Of a DNA stretch of 64,000 nucleotides, positions 35,016 through 43,491 are shown piece by piece (the first letter of the stretch is position 1; every line of letters begins with the position of its first letter). This DNA is from Flavobacterium frigidarium DSM 17623 (GTDB lineage Bacteria > Bacteroidota > Bacteroidia > Flavobacteriales > Flavobacteriaceae), in the NCBI RefSeq assembly GCF_000425505.1, contig NZ_AUDO01000001.1, positions 124,001 to 188,000 of the forward strand, in the 5' to 3' direction. The translations under genes and the position numbers were made by a program. Below the pieces are notes generated by a model. It was not told the DNA's origin. It searched no databases and worked only from the letters and a program-made list of their open reading frames with translations.

Positions 35016-35516
35016 ATGAGCAAAAACATCATATTAACACATCAAGAGATCGAACACAAAATTACCAGAATTGCTTATCAAATTTATGAAACCTTTGTAG
35101 ATGAAAAAGAAGTTGTGTTGGCAGGAATTGCCGTAAATGGATATATTTTTGCTGAAAAAATAGCTGCAGAGTTAAAAAAGATTTCGCCTCTCGAAGTTTT
35201 ACTTTGCAAAGTGTCGATTGACAAAGTTCATCCCGAAAATGCAATCACCACTTCTATTTGTAAAGAAGCATACGCAAACAAAGGCTTAATATTAATCGAT
35301 GACGTTCTAAACTCAGGAACCACACTTATATATACAGTACGCCATTTTCTAGACGTTCCTTTAAAGAAATTTAAAACGGCGGTGTTAGTTGATCGCAACC
35401 ATAAAAAATACCCCGTGAAAGCGGATTTCAAGGGGATTTCTCTTTCTACTTCACTGCTTGAACATGTACAGGTAGTTTTTGATGAAAACGATCAAAACTA
35501 CGCTTATTTAAGCTAG
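35016..35516 (+). CDS. Phosphoribosyltransferase (PyrR/type I PRTase-like)
   Basis: Type I PRTase of 166 residues. The PRPP-binding loop is LILIDDVLNSGTTLIYTV, with the two acidic residues followed by SGTT. The N-terminal part IAYQIYETFVDEKEVVLAGI and the ending LLEHVQVVF fit the PyrR/hypoxanthine PRTase branch. The base used cannot be fixed from sequence. Its last nine bases overlap the end of convergent aroK. Confidence 0.88.
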   Translation: MSKNIILTHQEIEHKITRIAYQIYETFVDEKEVVLAGIAVNGYIFAEKIAAELKKISPLEVLLCKVSIDKVHPENAITTSICKEAYANKGLILIDDVLNSGTTLIYTVRHFLDVPLKKFKTAVLVDRNHKKYPVKADFKGISLSTSLLEHVQVVFDENDQNYAYLS

Positions 35517-36026
35517 AATATATTCGATATCAATTACAGTTTCTGTTATCGTCTTTTCGTCTACCGAAACGACGTGTTGCGCTTGATTATAAAAATAGCT
35601 TCTCTCAAAAAGATGCATTGCAATAAACTCCTTCATCTGCTCATCATCCATATGAGCAATAAGGGGTCTTTTGCTTTTATTAGGCGACAGTCTATTAAAT
35701 AATGTATTTATAGAAGCCTTTAAATAAATCGAAACGACATTATCTGCAGCTAATAACAAATGATTATTTGCATAACAAGGTGTTCCCCCTCCTAAACCTA
35801 TAATAACAGATTCCTCTGATTGTAATAATTCGACAAAAGCTTCGTGCTCCATCCTCCTAAATTTGATTTCGCCCAGTTGCTCAAATATATCTTTCACTGA
35901 TAGATTGGCCTTTTTCTCTATATATTCGTCTAAATCCACAAAAGCAATTTGTTTTTTTTGAGACAAACTTTTTGCGATTGTAGACTTTCCGCACCCCATG
36001 TATCCTAATAGCACAATTTTCTTCAT
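35508..36026 (-). CDS. aroK: Shikimate kinase
   Basis: Phosphorylates shikimate at the 3-hydroxyl in aromatic amino acid synthesis. The 172-residue protein has GYMGCGKST (Walker A), DLDEYIEKKANLSVKDIF (shikimate-binding Asp), FRRMEHEAF (Arg and Glu), IGLGGGTPCY (Walker-B-like GGG loop) and the lid KSKRPLI with its catalytic Arg. It is monocistronic and overlaps the convergent PRTase gene by nine bases. Confidence 0.95.
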   Translation of the reverse strand: MKKIVLLGYMGCGKSTIAKSLSQKKQIAFVDLDEYIEKKANLSVKDIFEQLGEIKFRRMEHEAFVELLQSEESVIIGLGGGTPCYANNHLLLAADNVVSIYLKASINTLFNRLSPNKSKRPLIAHMDDEQMKEFIAMHLFERSYFYNQAQHVVSVDEKTITETVIDIEYILA

Positions 36027-36095
36027 ATAATAAATCCCTATAAGTTAGACCGTTATAATTAATTGATAAAAAAAGACAAATTTAAAGCAAAAAAC

Positions 36096-36128
36096 TTTGG
36101 AAAACATCAAATAAAGTCCTTATATTTG
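36096..36128 (+). promoter_or_regulatory. Promoter of the tRNA cluster
   Basis: TTTG at 36096-36099, 21 bases, TATATTTG at 36121-36128, about 27 bases before the first tRNA-Lys. Confidence 0.7.
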
Positions 36129-36154
36129 CACCCGCATTCAAGCAAAGAAATTAT

Positions 36155-36227
36155 GACTCGATAGCTCAGTTGGTAGAGCACATCACTTTTAATGATGGGG
36201 TCCTGGGTTCGAGCCCCAGTCGGGTCA
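36155..36227 (+). tRNA. tRNA-Lys (anticodon TTT), copy 1
   Basis: A 73-base cloverleaf. Acceptor GACTCGA pairs with TCGGGTC, the D arm is AGCTCAGTTGGTAGAGC, the anticodon loop CTTTTAA gives TTT, and the T arm contains GGTTCGAGCCCC. CCA is not encoded. Identical to the copies at 36265 and 36527. Confidence 0.97.
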
Positions 36228-36264
36228 CAAATAGTGATCAAACACATAACTTACTTGAAAGCAA

Positions 36265-36337
36265 GACTCGATAGCTCAGTTGGTAGAGCACATCACTTTT
36301 AATGATGGGGTCCTGGGTTCGAGCCCCAGTCGGGTCA
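36265..36337 (+). tRNA. tRNA-Lys (anticodon TTT), copy 2
   Basis: Base-for-base identical to copy 1, 37 bases downstream of it; followed by a hairpin terminator at 36338-36372. Confidence 0.97.
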
Positions 36338-36372
36338 CAAAATGGTCGAGTATTAACTACTTGACCATTTTA
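36338..36372 (+). terminator. Hairpin terminator after the second tRNA-Lys
   Basis: AAAATGGTCGAGTA pairs with TACTTGACCATTTT (one G-T pair), followed by ATTTT. It may separate the first two tRNAs from the next ones. Confidence 0.65.
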
Positions 36373-36379
36373 TTTTCAC

Positions 36380-36462
36380 GGCCACGTGGAGAAACGGTAG
36401 ACTTGCCATCTTGAGGGGGTGGTGCTCGCAAGGGCGTGTGGGTTCAAATCCCACCGTGGTCA
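36380..36462 (+). tRNA. tRNA-Leu (anticodon GAG)
   Basis: An 83-base class II tRNA. Acceptor GGCCACG pairs with CGTGGTC, anticodon stem CCATC/GGTGG encloses TTGAGGG (anticodon GAG), a variable arm TGCTCGCAAGGGCG follows, and the T arm has GGTTCAAATCC. CCA not encoded. Confidence 0.95.
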
Positions 36463-36526
36463 CAAAATAATGACAATAAAATACGAGAAGGACAATACCA
36501 ATTATCCTTTTTTAGAAATACATAAT

Positions 36527-36599
36527 GACTCGATAGCTCAGTTGGTAGAGCACATCACTTTTAATGATGGGGTCCTGGGTTCGAGCCCCAGTCGGGTCA
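36527..36599 (+). tRNA. tRNA-Lys (anticodon TTT), copy 3
   Basis: Identical to copies 1 and 2; follows tRNA-Leu by 64 bases and is closed by a strong hairpin at 36601. Confidence 0.97.
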
Positions 36600-36600
36600 C

Positions 36601-36640
36601 AAAAATGGTTAAGTAATTTTTACTTAACCATTTTTTTTTG
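36601..36640 (+). terminator. Terminator of the tRNA cluster
   Basis: AAAAATGGTTAAGTAA pairs with TTACTTAACCATTTTT, followed by a T run. Confidence 0.85.
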
Positions 36641-36797
36641 GACTCAACTCAAAAATTTTCAACAAAGCTTAAACAATCACTTCAAACAACATATCCCTCC
36701 TCCTTAAGCAATGAAAATCTCAAAATAACAATTTACACATGTAGGTGATAAAATAGAAGAAGCAAATCTTACTTCATCTTAATACCGATCATTAAAG

Positions 36798-37040
36798 TTA
36801 ATCCTCAAAACCACAAAGACTGTAGCCCCTATTTTTAGCGTCACTTATGCTTACTTTTTCAATCTTGTGAGAACAGCGGTTCAATCCCGTACAAGATTGC
36901 GAATAATGATATTTAGAAGCCGTTTTACTTACACAAATATAAACAGCTACAATATTTGTAGTATGATCTAGATCTCGCGATACAGGAGCATTTAAAAGAT
37001 ACATACTCACAATTGAAAGCGACAGAAAGAAACTCTTCAT
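36798..37040 (-). CDS. Small secreted cysteine-containing protein, unknown function
   Basis: Protein of 80 residues from the ATG at 37040, with a hydrophobic N-terminal segment (SFFLSLSIVSMYLL) that looks like a signal peptide or anchor. The rest resembles a small family common in Bacteroidetes: VYICVSKTASKYHYSQSC, then LNRCSHKI and a closing YSLCGFED, with four cysteines and two histidines in a fixed pattern suggestive of metal binding or disulfides. I know no function. A longer ORF to 37079 adds 13 residues without signal character. Single gene between two tRNA regions. Confidence 0.65.
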   Translation of the reverse strand: MKSFFLSLSIVSMYLLNAPVSRDLDHTTNIVAVYICVSKTASKYHYSQSCTGLNRCSHKIEKVSISDAKNRGYSLCGFED

Positions 37041-37196
37041 AGATAAAATAATTAGCTTGGATCTAATGCAGTTAATCACTCAATAACATTACAATTAAAC
37101 AACTCTGCAAGTCCAATAGTGGTAACCTTAAAAAAACTAAATATAAACAGATTCACTGACAAACAGGAATTAAAATTTGAAGTAAAAATTAGGCAT

Positions 37197-37222
37197 AAAA
37201 AAAACCTTTCATTTCTGAAAGG
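37197..37222 (-). terminator. Terminator after tRNA-Asp
   Basis: On the minus strand CCTTTC-AGAAAT-GAAAGG followed by TTTTTTTT; 15 bases past the tRNA. Confidence 0.75.
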
Positions 37223-37236
37223 CTTTACCAATATTG

Positions 37237-37310
37237 CGGTCTGGACGGGACTCGAACCCGCGACCCCCTGCGTGACAGGCAGGTATTCTAACCAACTGAA
37301 CTACCAGACC
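37237..37310 (-). tRNA. tRNA-Asp (anticodon GTC)
   Basis: A 74-base cloverleaf on the minus strand. Acceptor GGTCTGG pairs with CCAGACC, the D arm has GTTCAGTTGGTTAGAA, the anticodon loop CTGTCAC gives GTC, and the T arm GCGGGTTCGAGTCCCGT. Discriminator G73, as expected for Asp. CCA not encoded. Confidence 0.96.
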
Positions 37311-37541
37311 CACTGTTATTGCGGTGGCAAAGATACAACAGAAGTCGGATATTACAAGTACTTTATTTGATTATTAATTGCTTTTTTTTACTTTAAAAAC
37401 CAACTCACTGATTGTGAATACTAAGCAAATAAAAATAATTTGGATTCCGAATCGTAATCGTAAGAATTTACTACAAAAACATCTTTTTAGTCCTTAATAT
37501 ATTGTTCTAAATTAAAAATAATACGCTAGCTATTGGGGATT

Positions 37542-37641
37542 CTAGCCCAGATTGAAGCGGCATCTTCTTAAATAGTAAGGCAAGATTTTTTAATATTGCT
37601 TTACTATTTAAGAAATATAGCGGAAAGCTGGAAAAAGCTCC
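37542..37641 (-). repeat. Dispersed hairpin repeat, type I, copy 2
   Basis: On the minus strand it starts GGAGCTTTTTCCAGC, ends ATCTGGGCTAG, and its middle is a long near-perfect inverted repeat (TTCTTAAATAGTAA ... TTACTATTTAAGAA). The 401-base gap between tRNA-Asp and the DUF4252 gene holds this copy and a terminator; nothing else was seen. Confidence 0.78.
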
Positions 37642-37674
37642 AAAAAAAAATCCGACTTTTTATGGAAGTCGGAT
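37642..37674 (-). terminator. Terminator after the DUF4252 gene
   Basis: On the minus strand ATCCGACTT pairs with AAGTCGGAT, followed by a long T run. Confidence 0.8.
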
Positions 37675-37711
37675 CAATTGTAAGGTATTTTAAATTATGT
37701 TTTACTAATTT

Positions 37712-38236
37712 TTACTTAGCTTTAGTCACATCTTTTAAATCAACACCACCTGGAATTTTAATTTTATCTGTTAGCGCTGATACTTCGTTTAAATAGAAAT
37801 TACCAGTTAAAGACATCAAGACGGTTTCTTCGCTACTATTTGCTCCGTCAATGAACATTAATAATTCGTTGATAGAATTTCCCGCACCTGACTTAACAGA
37901 TATCTTTACATTTTTCCCATCTTGATTAACTAACATTAGCTCCTCTAACCCTGCGCTACTAACATATTTATCAGCTGTAATTTTCATATCCTGCGCTCTT
38001 TTACTGTTTCTAGTAGTGTACACCTTTAAATTGTCTAATTTCTTTATAAGCGTCATATACCTTTGTGTTTCTGCATCACTAGCATCAACCCGAACCTTGC
38101 TCATTAACTCAAACATTTTTTTATTGACTACCACAGTTTTAATATCATCTTGATCGTTGTACTTGTCAAAACTTGCTTGTGCAAAAAAACTGCTGCTATA
38201 TAGTATTATGGTAGTTAAAAATAGAAACTTTCTCAT
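37712..38236 (-). CDS. Secreted DUF4252 protein
   Basis: Exported protein of 174 residues with a signal peptide ending SSSFFA/Q. The DUF4252 domain covers the rest: a helical first part (KKMFELMSKVRVD) and a beta-rich second part ending in MSLTGNFYLNEVSALT. The family is typical of Bacteroidetes and has no known function. It follows a small lipoprotein gene by six bases; the two are a recurrent pair, in other Flavobacteria often beside a sigma factor gene that is absent here. Confidence 0.87.
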   Translation of the reverse strand: MRKFLFLTTIILYSSSFFAQASFDKYNDQDDIKTVVVNKKMFELMSKVRVDASDAETQRYMTLIKKLDNLKVYTTRNSKRAQDMKITADKYVSSAGLEELMLVNQDGKNVKISVKSGAGNSINELLMFIDGANSSEETVLMSLTGNFYLNEVSALTDKIKIPGGVDLKDVTKAK

Positions 38237-38242
38237 TATGAT

Positions 38243-38500
38243 TTATTTAGTTGTTTTAAAAATTAAATTCTTTGATTTATCGTATTCATCGACATACAAT
38301 ACACTTTCTATGCCAGTATTAACATTAGTAGATAACTTCTCTAATGCTTGTTTGGTTTCCCGCAGCGCTTCTTCGGGACTATCATAAGTCCCTAAATCTT
38401 TTTCAGCCTGACTCTTTGATTGATTGCATGAGCAAACACCAAGAGCAAATGTAATAACAATCAAAACAGCACTGCTCTTAAAACGCCTTAGATTATACAA
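38243..38500 (-). CDS. Small probable lipoprotein, paired with DUF4252 protein
   Basis: Protein of 85 residues. A hydrophobic segment (SAVLIVITFALGVCSC) ends in a lipobox-like cysteine, then comes a short helical, charged domain (SPEEALRETKQALEKL ... YDKSKNLIFKT). I recognise no characterised family. It lies six bases upstream of the DUF4252 gene and is surely co-transcribed. Confidence 0.65.
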   Translation of the reverse strand: MYNLRRFKSSAVLIVITFALGVCSCNQSKSQAEKDLGTYDSPEEALRETKQALEKLSTNVNTGIESVLYVDEYDKSKNLIFKTTK

Positions 38501-38743
38501 TGTACTATATTTTATAGATTACGGAATTATTCCTCGAAACAAAGCTACTAAATTAATATTTGTGTCATCCTTAAATAAAAGAGCTACTACATCGAATATT
38601 TGACACTAAACAAATGCGCTTTACTGCTTTTAAAAATACTTAGAAAATAAATTCAATTAATTTATCATTATTTTAATAAATCGTGATAACTATCAAAACT
38701 AAACATCCTATTTTTACGTTAGTATAGTTATAAAATACCACCT

Positions 38744-40186
38744 ATGAAAAAGACCTACAAATTTGCCTTACTTATCTTTTTAAGCGGACTATTGTTTCAA
38801 AGTTGCCAAGATAATGACGACGTGATTGCAACAACAGACTTAGATGTACAAGATTTTGTGTGGAAAGGCATGAACCAATATTACTTATGGCAAGCTGATG
38901 TTCCCAACTTAGCTGACGACCGCTTTGCAAACCAAGCTGCACTAGATGTATTTTTAAAAGGTTATACTGATCCTGAAGACTTATTTCAAGCGCTACGTGT
39001 TGATAAGTCTATCGATAGATTTAGCTGGATTGTTGACGATTATCGCGATCTTGAAGGTGCACTAGGCGGAATCACAGAAAACAATGGTCTAGACTTTCAA
39101 TTAGCCTATAAAACACAAGGTAGCGATGATATCTACGGCTATGTGCGCTACGTATTACCAAACTCTGACGCGGCTGCAAAAAATGTAACCCGTGGGACAA
39201 TCTTTTACGGTATTAATGGCACCCAATTAAATGTTAGCAATTATAATTCTTTACTATCGAATGATACGTATACTTTAAATTTAGCTGATATTAAAGATGG
39301 TGTGTTAACTCCAAATGGAAAATCAATCACTTTGACTAAATCAGTTGTTGCTGAGAATCCTATTTTTATTAAAAAAGTACTTACAGTAGGTACTCATAAA
39401 ATAGGTTATTTAATGTATAATGGTTTCTTTAACGAATACGATTTGGCTTTAAACGACGCTTTTGGTGAATTTAAAAGTGCACAAGTTACCGACTTAGTTT
39501 TAGATTTAAGATATAATGGTGGTGGATCTGTGCTTACAGCAACAAGATTAGCCAGCATGATTCACGGACAGAGCACCGGTAAAATTTTTGCTAAGCAAGA
39601 ATGGAATGCAAAAATAAATGATTACTTTAAGTCGAATAACCCTGAACAATTAAACAATAATTTTACTGACAAAATTGACACCACGCCAATTAACAGCTTA
39701 AATATTAAGAAGATTTATATTTTGACTACTGGAAACACTGCTTCTGCAAGTGAACTAGTAATTAATGGATTGAAGCCTTATATTGAAGTAGTGCAAATAG
39801 GTGGTACAACTGTTGGTAAAAACGTAGGATCTATCACGTTGTATGACTCTCCTACTTTTGGTAAAGAGAATTTAAACCCTAATCACCGCTATGCTATGCA
39901 ACCTCTGGTGTTGAGAATTGTGAATGCGGACGGTTTTGGAGAGTATACTAGCGGGCTGTTACCCGATATTGCAATTAATGAAACACCATTAAATTTAGGA
40001 GTACTTGGTGACACAGAGGAACCTTTCTTAAAAACAGCCATCAACAAGATTACAGGTTCTACAGCTAGATTTAGCGCTCCAAGCAATCAAAAAGCTGCCC
40101 TCTTTTTTAAAGATACTAAAGCGATGAATGGTCAAAACCAAATGTTCATAGAAAAAGCACCCGAAGGATTGCAAAAAGCTTTGTAA
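38744..40186 (+). CDS. S41-family peptidase lipoprotein (C-terminal processing protease-like)
   Basis: Lipoprotein of 480 residues, lipobox LLFQSC followed by acidic QDNDD. A helical N-terminal region and a PDZ-like segment (about 115-205) precede the S41 core: KIGYLMYNGF, LVLDLRYNGGGS, ILTTGNTASASELVINGL with the catalytic Ser, and GGTTVGKNVGS holding the Lys. The family cleaves C-termini of envelope proteins. The acidic start after Cys suggests the outer face of the outer membrane (inference). Confidence 0.9.
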   Translation: MKKTYKFALLIFLSGLLFQSCQDNDDVIATTDLDVQDFVWKGMNQYYLWQADVPNLADDRFANQAALDVFLKGYTDPEDLFQALRVDKSIDRFSWIVDDYRDLEGALGGITENNGLDFQLAYKTQGSDDIYGYVRYVLPNSDAAAKNVTRGTIFYGINGTQLNVSNYNSLLSNDTYTLNLADIKDGVLTPNGKSITLTKSVVAENPIFIKKVLTVGTHKIGYLMYNGFFNEYDLALNDAFGEFKSAQVTDLVLDLRYNGGGSVLTATRLASMIHGQSTGKIFAKQEWNAKINDYFKSNNPEQLNNNFTDKIDTTPINSLNIKKIYILTTGNTASASELVINGLKPYIEVVQIGGTTVGKNVGSITLYDSPTFGKENLNPNHRYAMQPLVLRIVNADGFGEYTSGLLPDIAINETPLNLGVLGDTEEPFLKTAINKITGSTARFSAPSNQKAALFFKDTKAMNGQNQMFIEKAPEGLQKAL

Positions 40187-40208
40187 AAAACAATTTAGAG
40201 CAAAAAAT

Positions 40209-40239
40209 AAAGCCAGTGAAAATTTCACTGGCTTTTTAT
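40209..40239 (+). terminator. Terminator after the S41 peptidase gene
   Basis: AAAGCCAGTGAA pairs with TTCACTGGCTTT, followed by T residues. Confidence 0.82.
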
Positions 40240-40295
40240 TTATCCTTTAGAAATACCACTTTCAAAGAACAAAAACAGAATTGTAAACCTGTTTA

Positions 40296-41327
40296 TTAGT
40301 TGTTAGCATAGAAACCGTTTGGTCCCATACCTACCTCTACCGTTTTTAAAGCTTCTCCAGTAGCTGAATATACTACTACCTTTCCATCATTGATAAATCC
40401 TGCAGCATCAGCTGTATATATCTTTCCGTCGATTGCTGCAAATCCATATAATGTTGACCAACTATTGGCTGTAACATTAAATAAAGGAGTTTCTGTAAAA
40501 GTAGTTGCCGTTAAATCCATTACATATATACCTGTTCCGCTAGTATAATAAATCTTTGAACCATCGATATCCATATTGATAGAATTTGTCAAACTCGTAG
40601 TTTCAAATGATGTCGCAACATCTGTTGCAGCATTGATTTTGAATAATTTAGTTCTAGTATCATTTCCACATAATACATAAACACTACCATTACTAGCTTC
40701 GATTGAATTAATTCCTTCTTCTACTGTAATCACTTTAGATACTTTATTTGTACCTAAATCAATAACCGAAACTTCATTTCCTGACCCGAAACTACCATTC
40801 ATTACATATAGTTTCCCATTCGATTCAACAATGCGTTCAGAAGTCTTTCCTACTTCAATAGTTCTTACATAGGCATATGTTGAAGCGTCATAAACAGTCA
40901 CCGCATTAGAAATCGCATTTGTTACATATAAAAATCCGTTGTAAACCACACTATAGCGTGGGTTTTCTAAATTAGCGGAAATTGTAGCTACATTTTTAAA
41001 ACTGTAACGATCAACAACTCTTACTTCATTTGAGTTATTAACAACAATAAATGCTTTGTCATTATAAAAAGACATTGATTGCGCTACGTCTCCTAATGTC
41101 TCTGTAGGATTCATTGTCGAAAAAATTGCATTTTGAAAAGTTACCAAGTCATTTGATAGAAAAGAAACTGACGCATTAGGCGTTCCAAAGTTCCCTTCAT
41201 TTAAAATAAATACACCGTCAATATAAGCACCAGATGGAATATCTATTATTGTATCGTCGTCGTTACTACAAGAAGTAAATAAAAGTGCAAAAGCAGCAAG
41301 TCCTAAATAAAGATTTTTGAATTTCAT
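40296..41327 (-). CDS. BtuG-like surface beta-propeller lipoprotein (DUF5074/YncE type)
   Basis: Lipoprotein of 343 residues; lipobox ALLFTSC is followed by SNDDDT, the acidic pattern linked to surface export in Bacteroidetes. The rest is a seven-bladed propeller with repeated blades such as NNSNEVRVVDRYSF, NAISNAVTVYDAST and NEVSVIDLGTNKV. In Bacteroides the propeller lipoprotein BtuG caps BtuB and captures vitamin B12 with very high affinity. This gene lies three bases after a BtuB-like receptor gene behind a cobalamin riboswitch, so a BtuG role is a good inference, though I cannot check the B12 contacts. Confidence 0.8.
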   Translation of the reverse strand: MKFKNLYLGLAAFALLFTSCSNDDDTIIDIPSGAYIDGVFILNEGNFGTPNASVSFLSNDLVTFQNAIFSTMNPTETLGDVAQSMSFYNDKAFIVVNNSNEVRVVDRYSFKNVATISANLENPRYSVVYNGFLYVTNAISNAVTVYDASTYAYVRTIEVGKTSERIVESNGKLYVMNGSFGSGNEVSVIDLGTNKVSKVITVEEGINSIEASNGSVYVLCGNDTRTKLFKINAATDVATSFETTSLTNSINMDIDGSKIYYTSGTGIYVMDLTATTFTETPLFNVTANSWSTLYGFAAIDGKIYTADAAGFINDGKVVVYSATGEALKTVEVGMGPNGFYANN

Positions 41328-41330
41328 GTT

Positions 41331-43166
41331 TTAATAATTAAGGTTTAAATAAATTGTAAAGTTTCGCCCCGGCATGTATCGGCTAGGCAGTGATTGATAC
41401 TCTTTGTTCCATAGATTGGCTACTTTAACGCCAACCTTAAAAGTATTGTTTTTACTAAAGTTATAATCGGCTCCTATATTAGAAACCATAAATCCGTCTA
41501 GAATATTTTTTGGGTTATTATCTGAAGTAGTGAAAACTTCACCTGTATACAGCAACTGATAATAGCTTGCAAATTTTTTATAATTGTGAGATAAAGAACC
41601 TGTAAGTTTATGATAAGGAACATAGAACAATTGCTTTTGGGTACGCTCGTCTTTGGAGACTGTATAGGCGTAAGTTCCGCTCAAATCAAAATAGTGATTA
41701 TTAAGTTTCTTGCTCCACCCTAGCAAAACCTCAGCACCATAAATTGTCACTTTGTCTGTGTTTATAGGCGACCAATTGCCTGCGTTTGTAGGCAACCAGC
41801 GAATCATATCATCGATTTTAGAGCCGTAAGCTGTTACAGAAAAATGCAGCTGTTTGAATTTAAAATCATTTCCTACCTCTAATTGATAGGCATTTTCAGG
41901 TTTCAAATCTTTGTTTCCACTACCCGCCCAATACAAGTCATTGAATGTTGGAATACGGTAGTTTCTCGAAAAATTCAATTTTAGTTGGTAAAAATTTGTA
42001 AAAGAATATTTTGAACCTACAGAGAAAAGGATGGGACTTTTGTAAACATCTGAGATTTCTTTTCGAATGCTAGCCTCAGTATTCCAGCGGTCACTTACAT
42101 TGTATTTATAAAATAAACTTACACCTCCTATTTGACGAGTACTAGCACCTATTCCGTCTCCCTCACCATTATTTTTAGTGTAATCTAAAATTACTGTAGC
42201 CATACTATTTTTGGAAAAAGTATAATCAAGATTGTATTTAGCAATAAAACTTTTCACACCACCGCCAGTAAATCCCTCTCGATTGATATCTTCAAAATAA
42301 TTGTAATGCTCAGTGATGTAGGCCAATCGTAAATCAGTGGCAAAATCATCAAACTTACTACTCCATGTAAGTAAATTTCGAGTATTAAAATCTTGGTATT
42401 TTGTGCGGGTCGCATTTGGTGATGTTATCGAAAAATGGCGCTCTCCGTCATACACTTCACTATACAATTTGACATTATTATTCCCATTGATTTTATAACC
42501 AAAAGCAACATTTAATGCGTTATTGTAAAACTGCCCATTAGTATTTCTACCATTCCGTCCTACAAATTTAAAATCGTTATCAGAGCTATTTCGATTAAAA
42601 CTAGCATCAACACTAATTTTTTCAGTAGCTGCAGTAATGCCGTAAACAGCACTTAGTGTATTAAAGTCTCTGTAGTATACTTGTAAATCACTTTTAAAAG
42701 TGTCTGAAAATTTCAAATCATTATTCAAGTGAATCGTCCCTCCTATTGCACCACTTCCATACATGATGCTACCTCCTCCTGCTTTTACATCAATTGAATT
42801 GTAACCACGAGTTGCTACTGTATTAAAATCTGTTTGACCTAAAAGTTGCGAGTTGATATTGATTCCGTTCCATACTACAACCGTTTGCTGCGCTGTAGTT
42901 CCTCTAAACGAAGGAGACGAGACCATTCCCAATCCGTTTTCTTTAAAGAAAATAACAGTGTTGTAATTTAAAAGTGAGGTTAGTGAAGATTGATTCCTAC
43001 TAATAATTGTATCGCTCAACCGTTGTACCGATTGTGTGTTTGAAGTTCCCTTTAATTGCCTATCAGATACAATTACTTCTTCTAGTCTATTGATAGAATC
43101 ATTTTGTGCCATTGCAAATTGACACAAAAATAGAAGGCCGAATAAAATGTGTTTTTTTATAGTCAT
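41331..43166 (-). CDS. btuB: TonB-dependent receptor, BtuB-like (vitamin B12 uptake)
   Basis: Outer-membrane receptor of 611 residues with a signal peptide (ends FAMA/Q). The plug domain covers about 25-150, with RLEEVIVSDRQLKG as the TonB-box-like start, SFRGTTAQQTVVVWNGI and GGGSIMYGSGAIGGTI; the barrel ends in the aromatic ...FTIYLNLNY. Size and the cobalamin riboswitch on its leader (43214-43395) identify the ligand as B12 or another corrinoid. The downstream gene encodes a BtuG-like propeller. btuFCD lie on the opposite strand. Confidence 0.9.
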   Translation of the reverse strand: MTIKKHILFGLLFLCQFAMAQNDSINRLEEVIVSDRQLKGTSNTQSVQRLSDTIISRNQSSLTSLLNYNTVIFFKENGLGMVSSPSFRGTTAQQTVVVWNGININSQLLGQTDFNTVATRGYNSIDVKAGGGSIMYGSGAIGGTIHLNNDLKFSDTFKSDLQVYYRDFNTLSAVYGITAATEKISVDASFNRNSSDNDFKFVGRNGRNTNGQFYNNALNVAFGYKINGNNNVKLYSEVYDGERHFSITSPNATRTKYQDFNTRNLLTWSSKFDDFATDLRLAYITEHYNYFEDINREGFTGGGVKSFIAKYNLDYTFSKNSMATVILDYTKNNGEGDGIGASTRQIGGVSLFYKYNVSDRWNTEASIRKEISDVYKSPILFSVGSKYSFTNFYQLKLNFSRNYRIPTFNDLYWAGSGNKDLKPENAYQLEVGNDFKFKQLHFSVTAYGSKIDDMIRWLPTNAGNWSPINTDKVTIYGAEVLLGWSKKLNNHYFDLSGTYAYTVSKDERTQKQLFYVPYHKLTGSLSHNYKKFASYYQLLYTGEVFTTSDNNPKNILDGFMVSNIGADYNFSKNNTFKVGVKVANLWNKEYQSLPSRYMPGRNFTIYLNLNY

Positions 43167-43213
43167 AATTTCTGAACCTTTTTTCCCGAAAGCTCGATAT
43201 TTGTTACGAAAAA

Positions 43214-43395
43214 AGGCAGGTCTCCTGGCTTGCGTCTTGTTGTTTACCTTCCCGAGTTTAGAAAAAAAATTTCCCTCTACTCAGTGGCTTTGTAGTTAAC
43301 AACAAGCTTAATAGCTTACAGTTGCGGGAACAGCTTAGGTATTGAACCTAATTCCCTTTTAATGTGATTCAGAAAAGCTAAATCACAACCTTAAT
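43214..43395 (-). ncRNA. Cobalamin riboswitch in the btuB leader
   Basis: On the minus strand the core elements appear in order: an AAAGGGAA-TAGGT segment, AGCTGTTCCCGCAACTGTAA, AGCCACTG, CGGGAAGG and the B12 box AGCCAGGAGACCTGCCT (43231-43214). Binding of adenosylcobalamin normally lowers expression of the downstream gene. It lies 48 bases before the btuB start, and a TATATTTG box at 43403-43410 would start the leader. Nothing like it precedes btuFCD. Confidence 0.95.
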
Positions 43396-43402
43396 TCGGG
43401 TG

Positions 43403-43410
43403 CAAATATA
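43403..43410 (-). promoter_or_regulatory. -7 box of the btuB leader
   Basis: TATATTTG on the minus strand, exact TAnnTTTG, immediately upstream of the riboswitch. Confidence 0.6.
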
Positions 43411-43437
43411 GGTTTAACATTCGAATAAAAAATTAAA

Positions 43438-43470
43438 TTTGATTTTTAAAAAGGATTAAATATACCTTTG
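43438..43470 (+). promoter_or_regulatory. Promoter of btuFCD
   Basis: TTTG at 43438-43441, 21 bases, TACCTTTG at 43463-43470; ATG follows at 43492. It is back to back with the btuB promoter and leaves no room for a riboswitch on this side. Confidence 0.65.
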
Positions 43471-43491
43471 TGAAATCAAAAACGCTATTTT

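Noticed and set aside
36155..36599. Repeated 70-base units that look like a short direct-repeat or CRISPR-like array
   Set aside because: They fold as tRNA-Lys(TTT) with full cloverleaf pairing; spacing and content do not fit CRISPR.
43411..43491. Second cobalamin riboswitch in front of btuFCD
   Set aside because: Only about 80 bases lie between the two divergent promoters' -7 boxes and the btuF start, and no B12 box is present on the plus strand.
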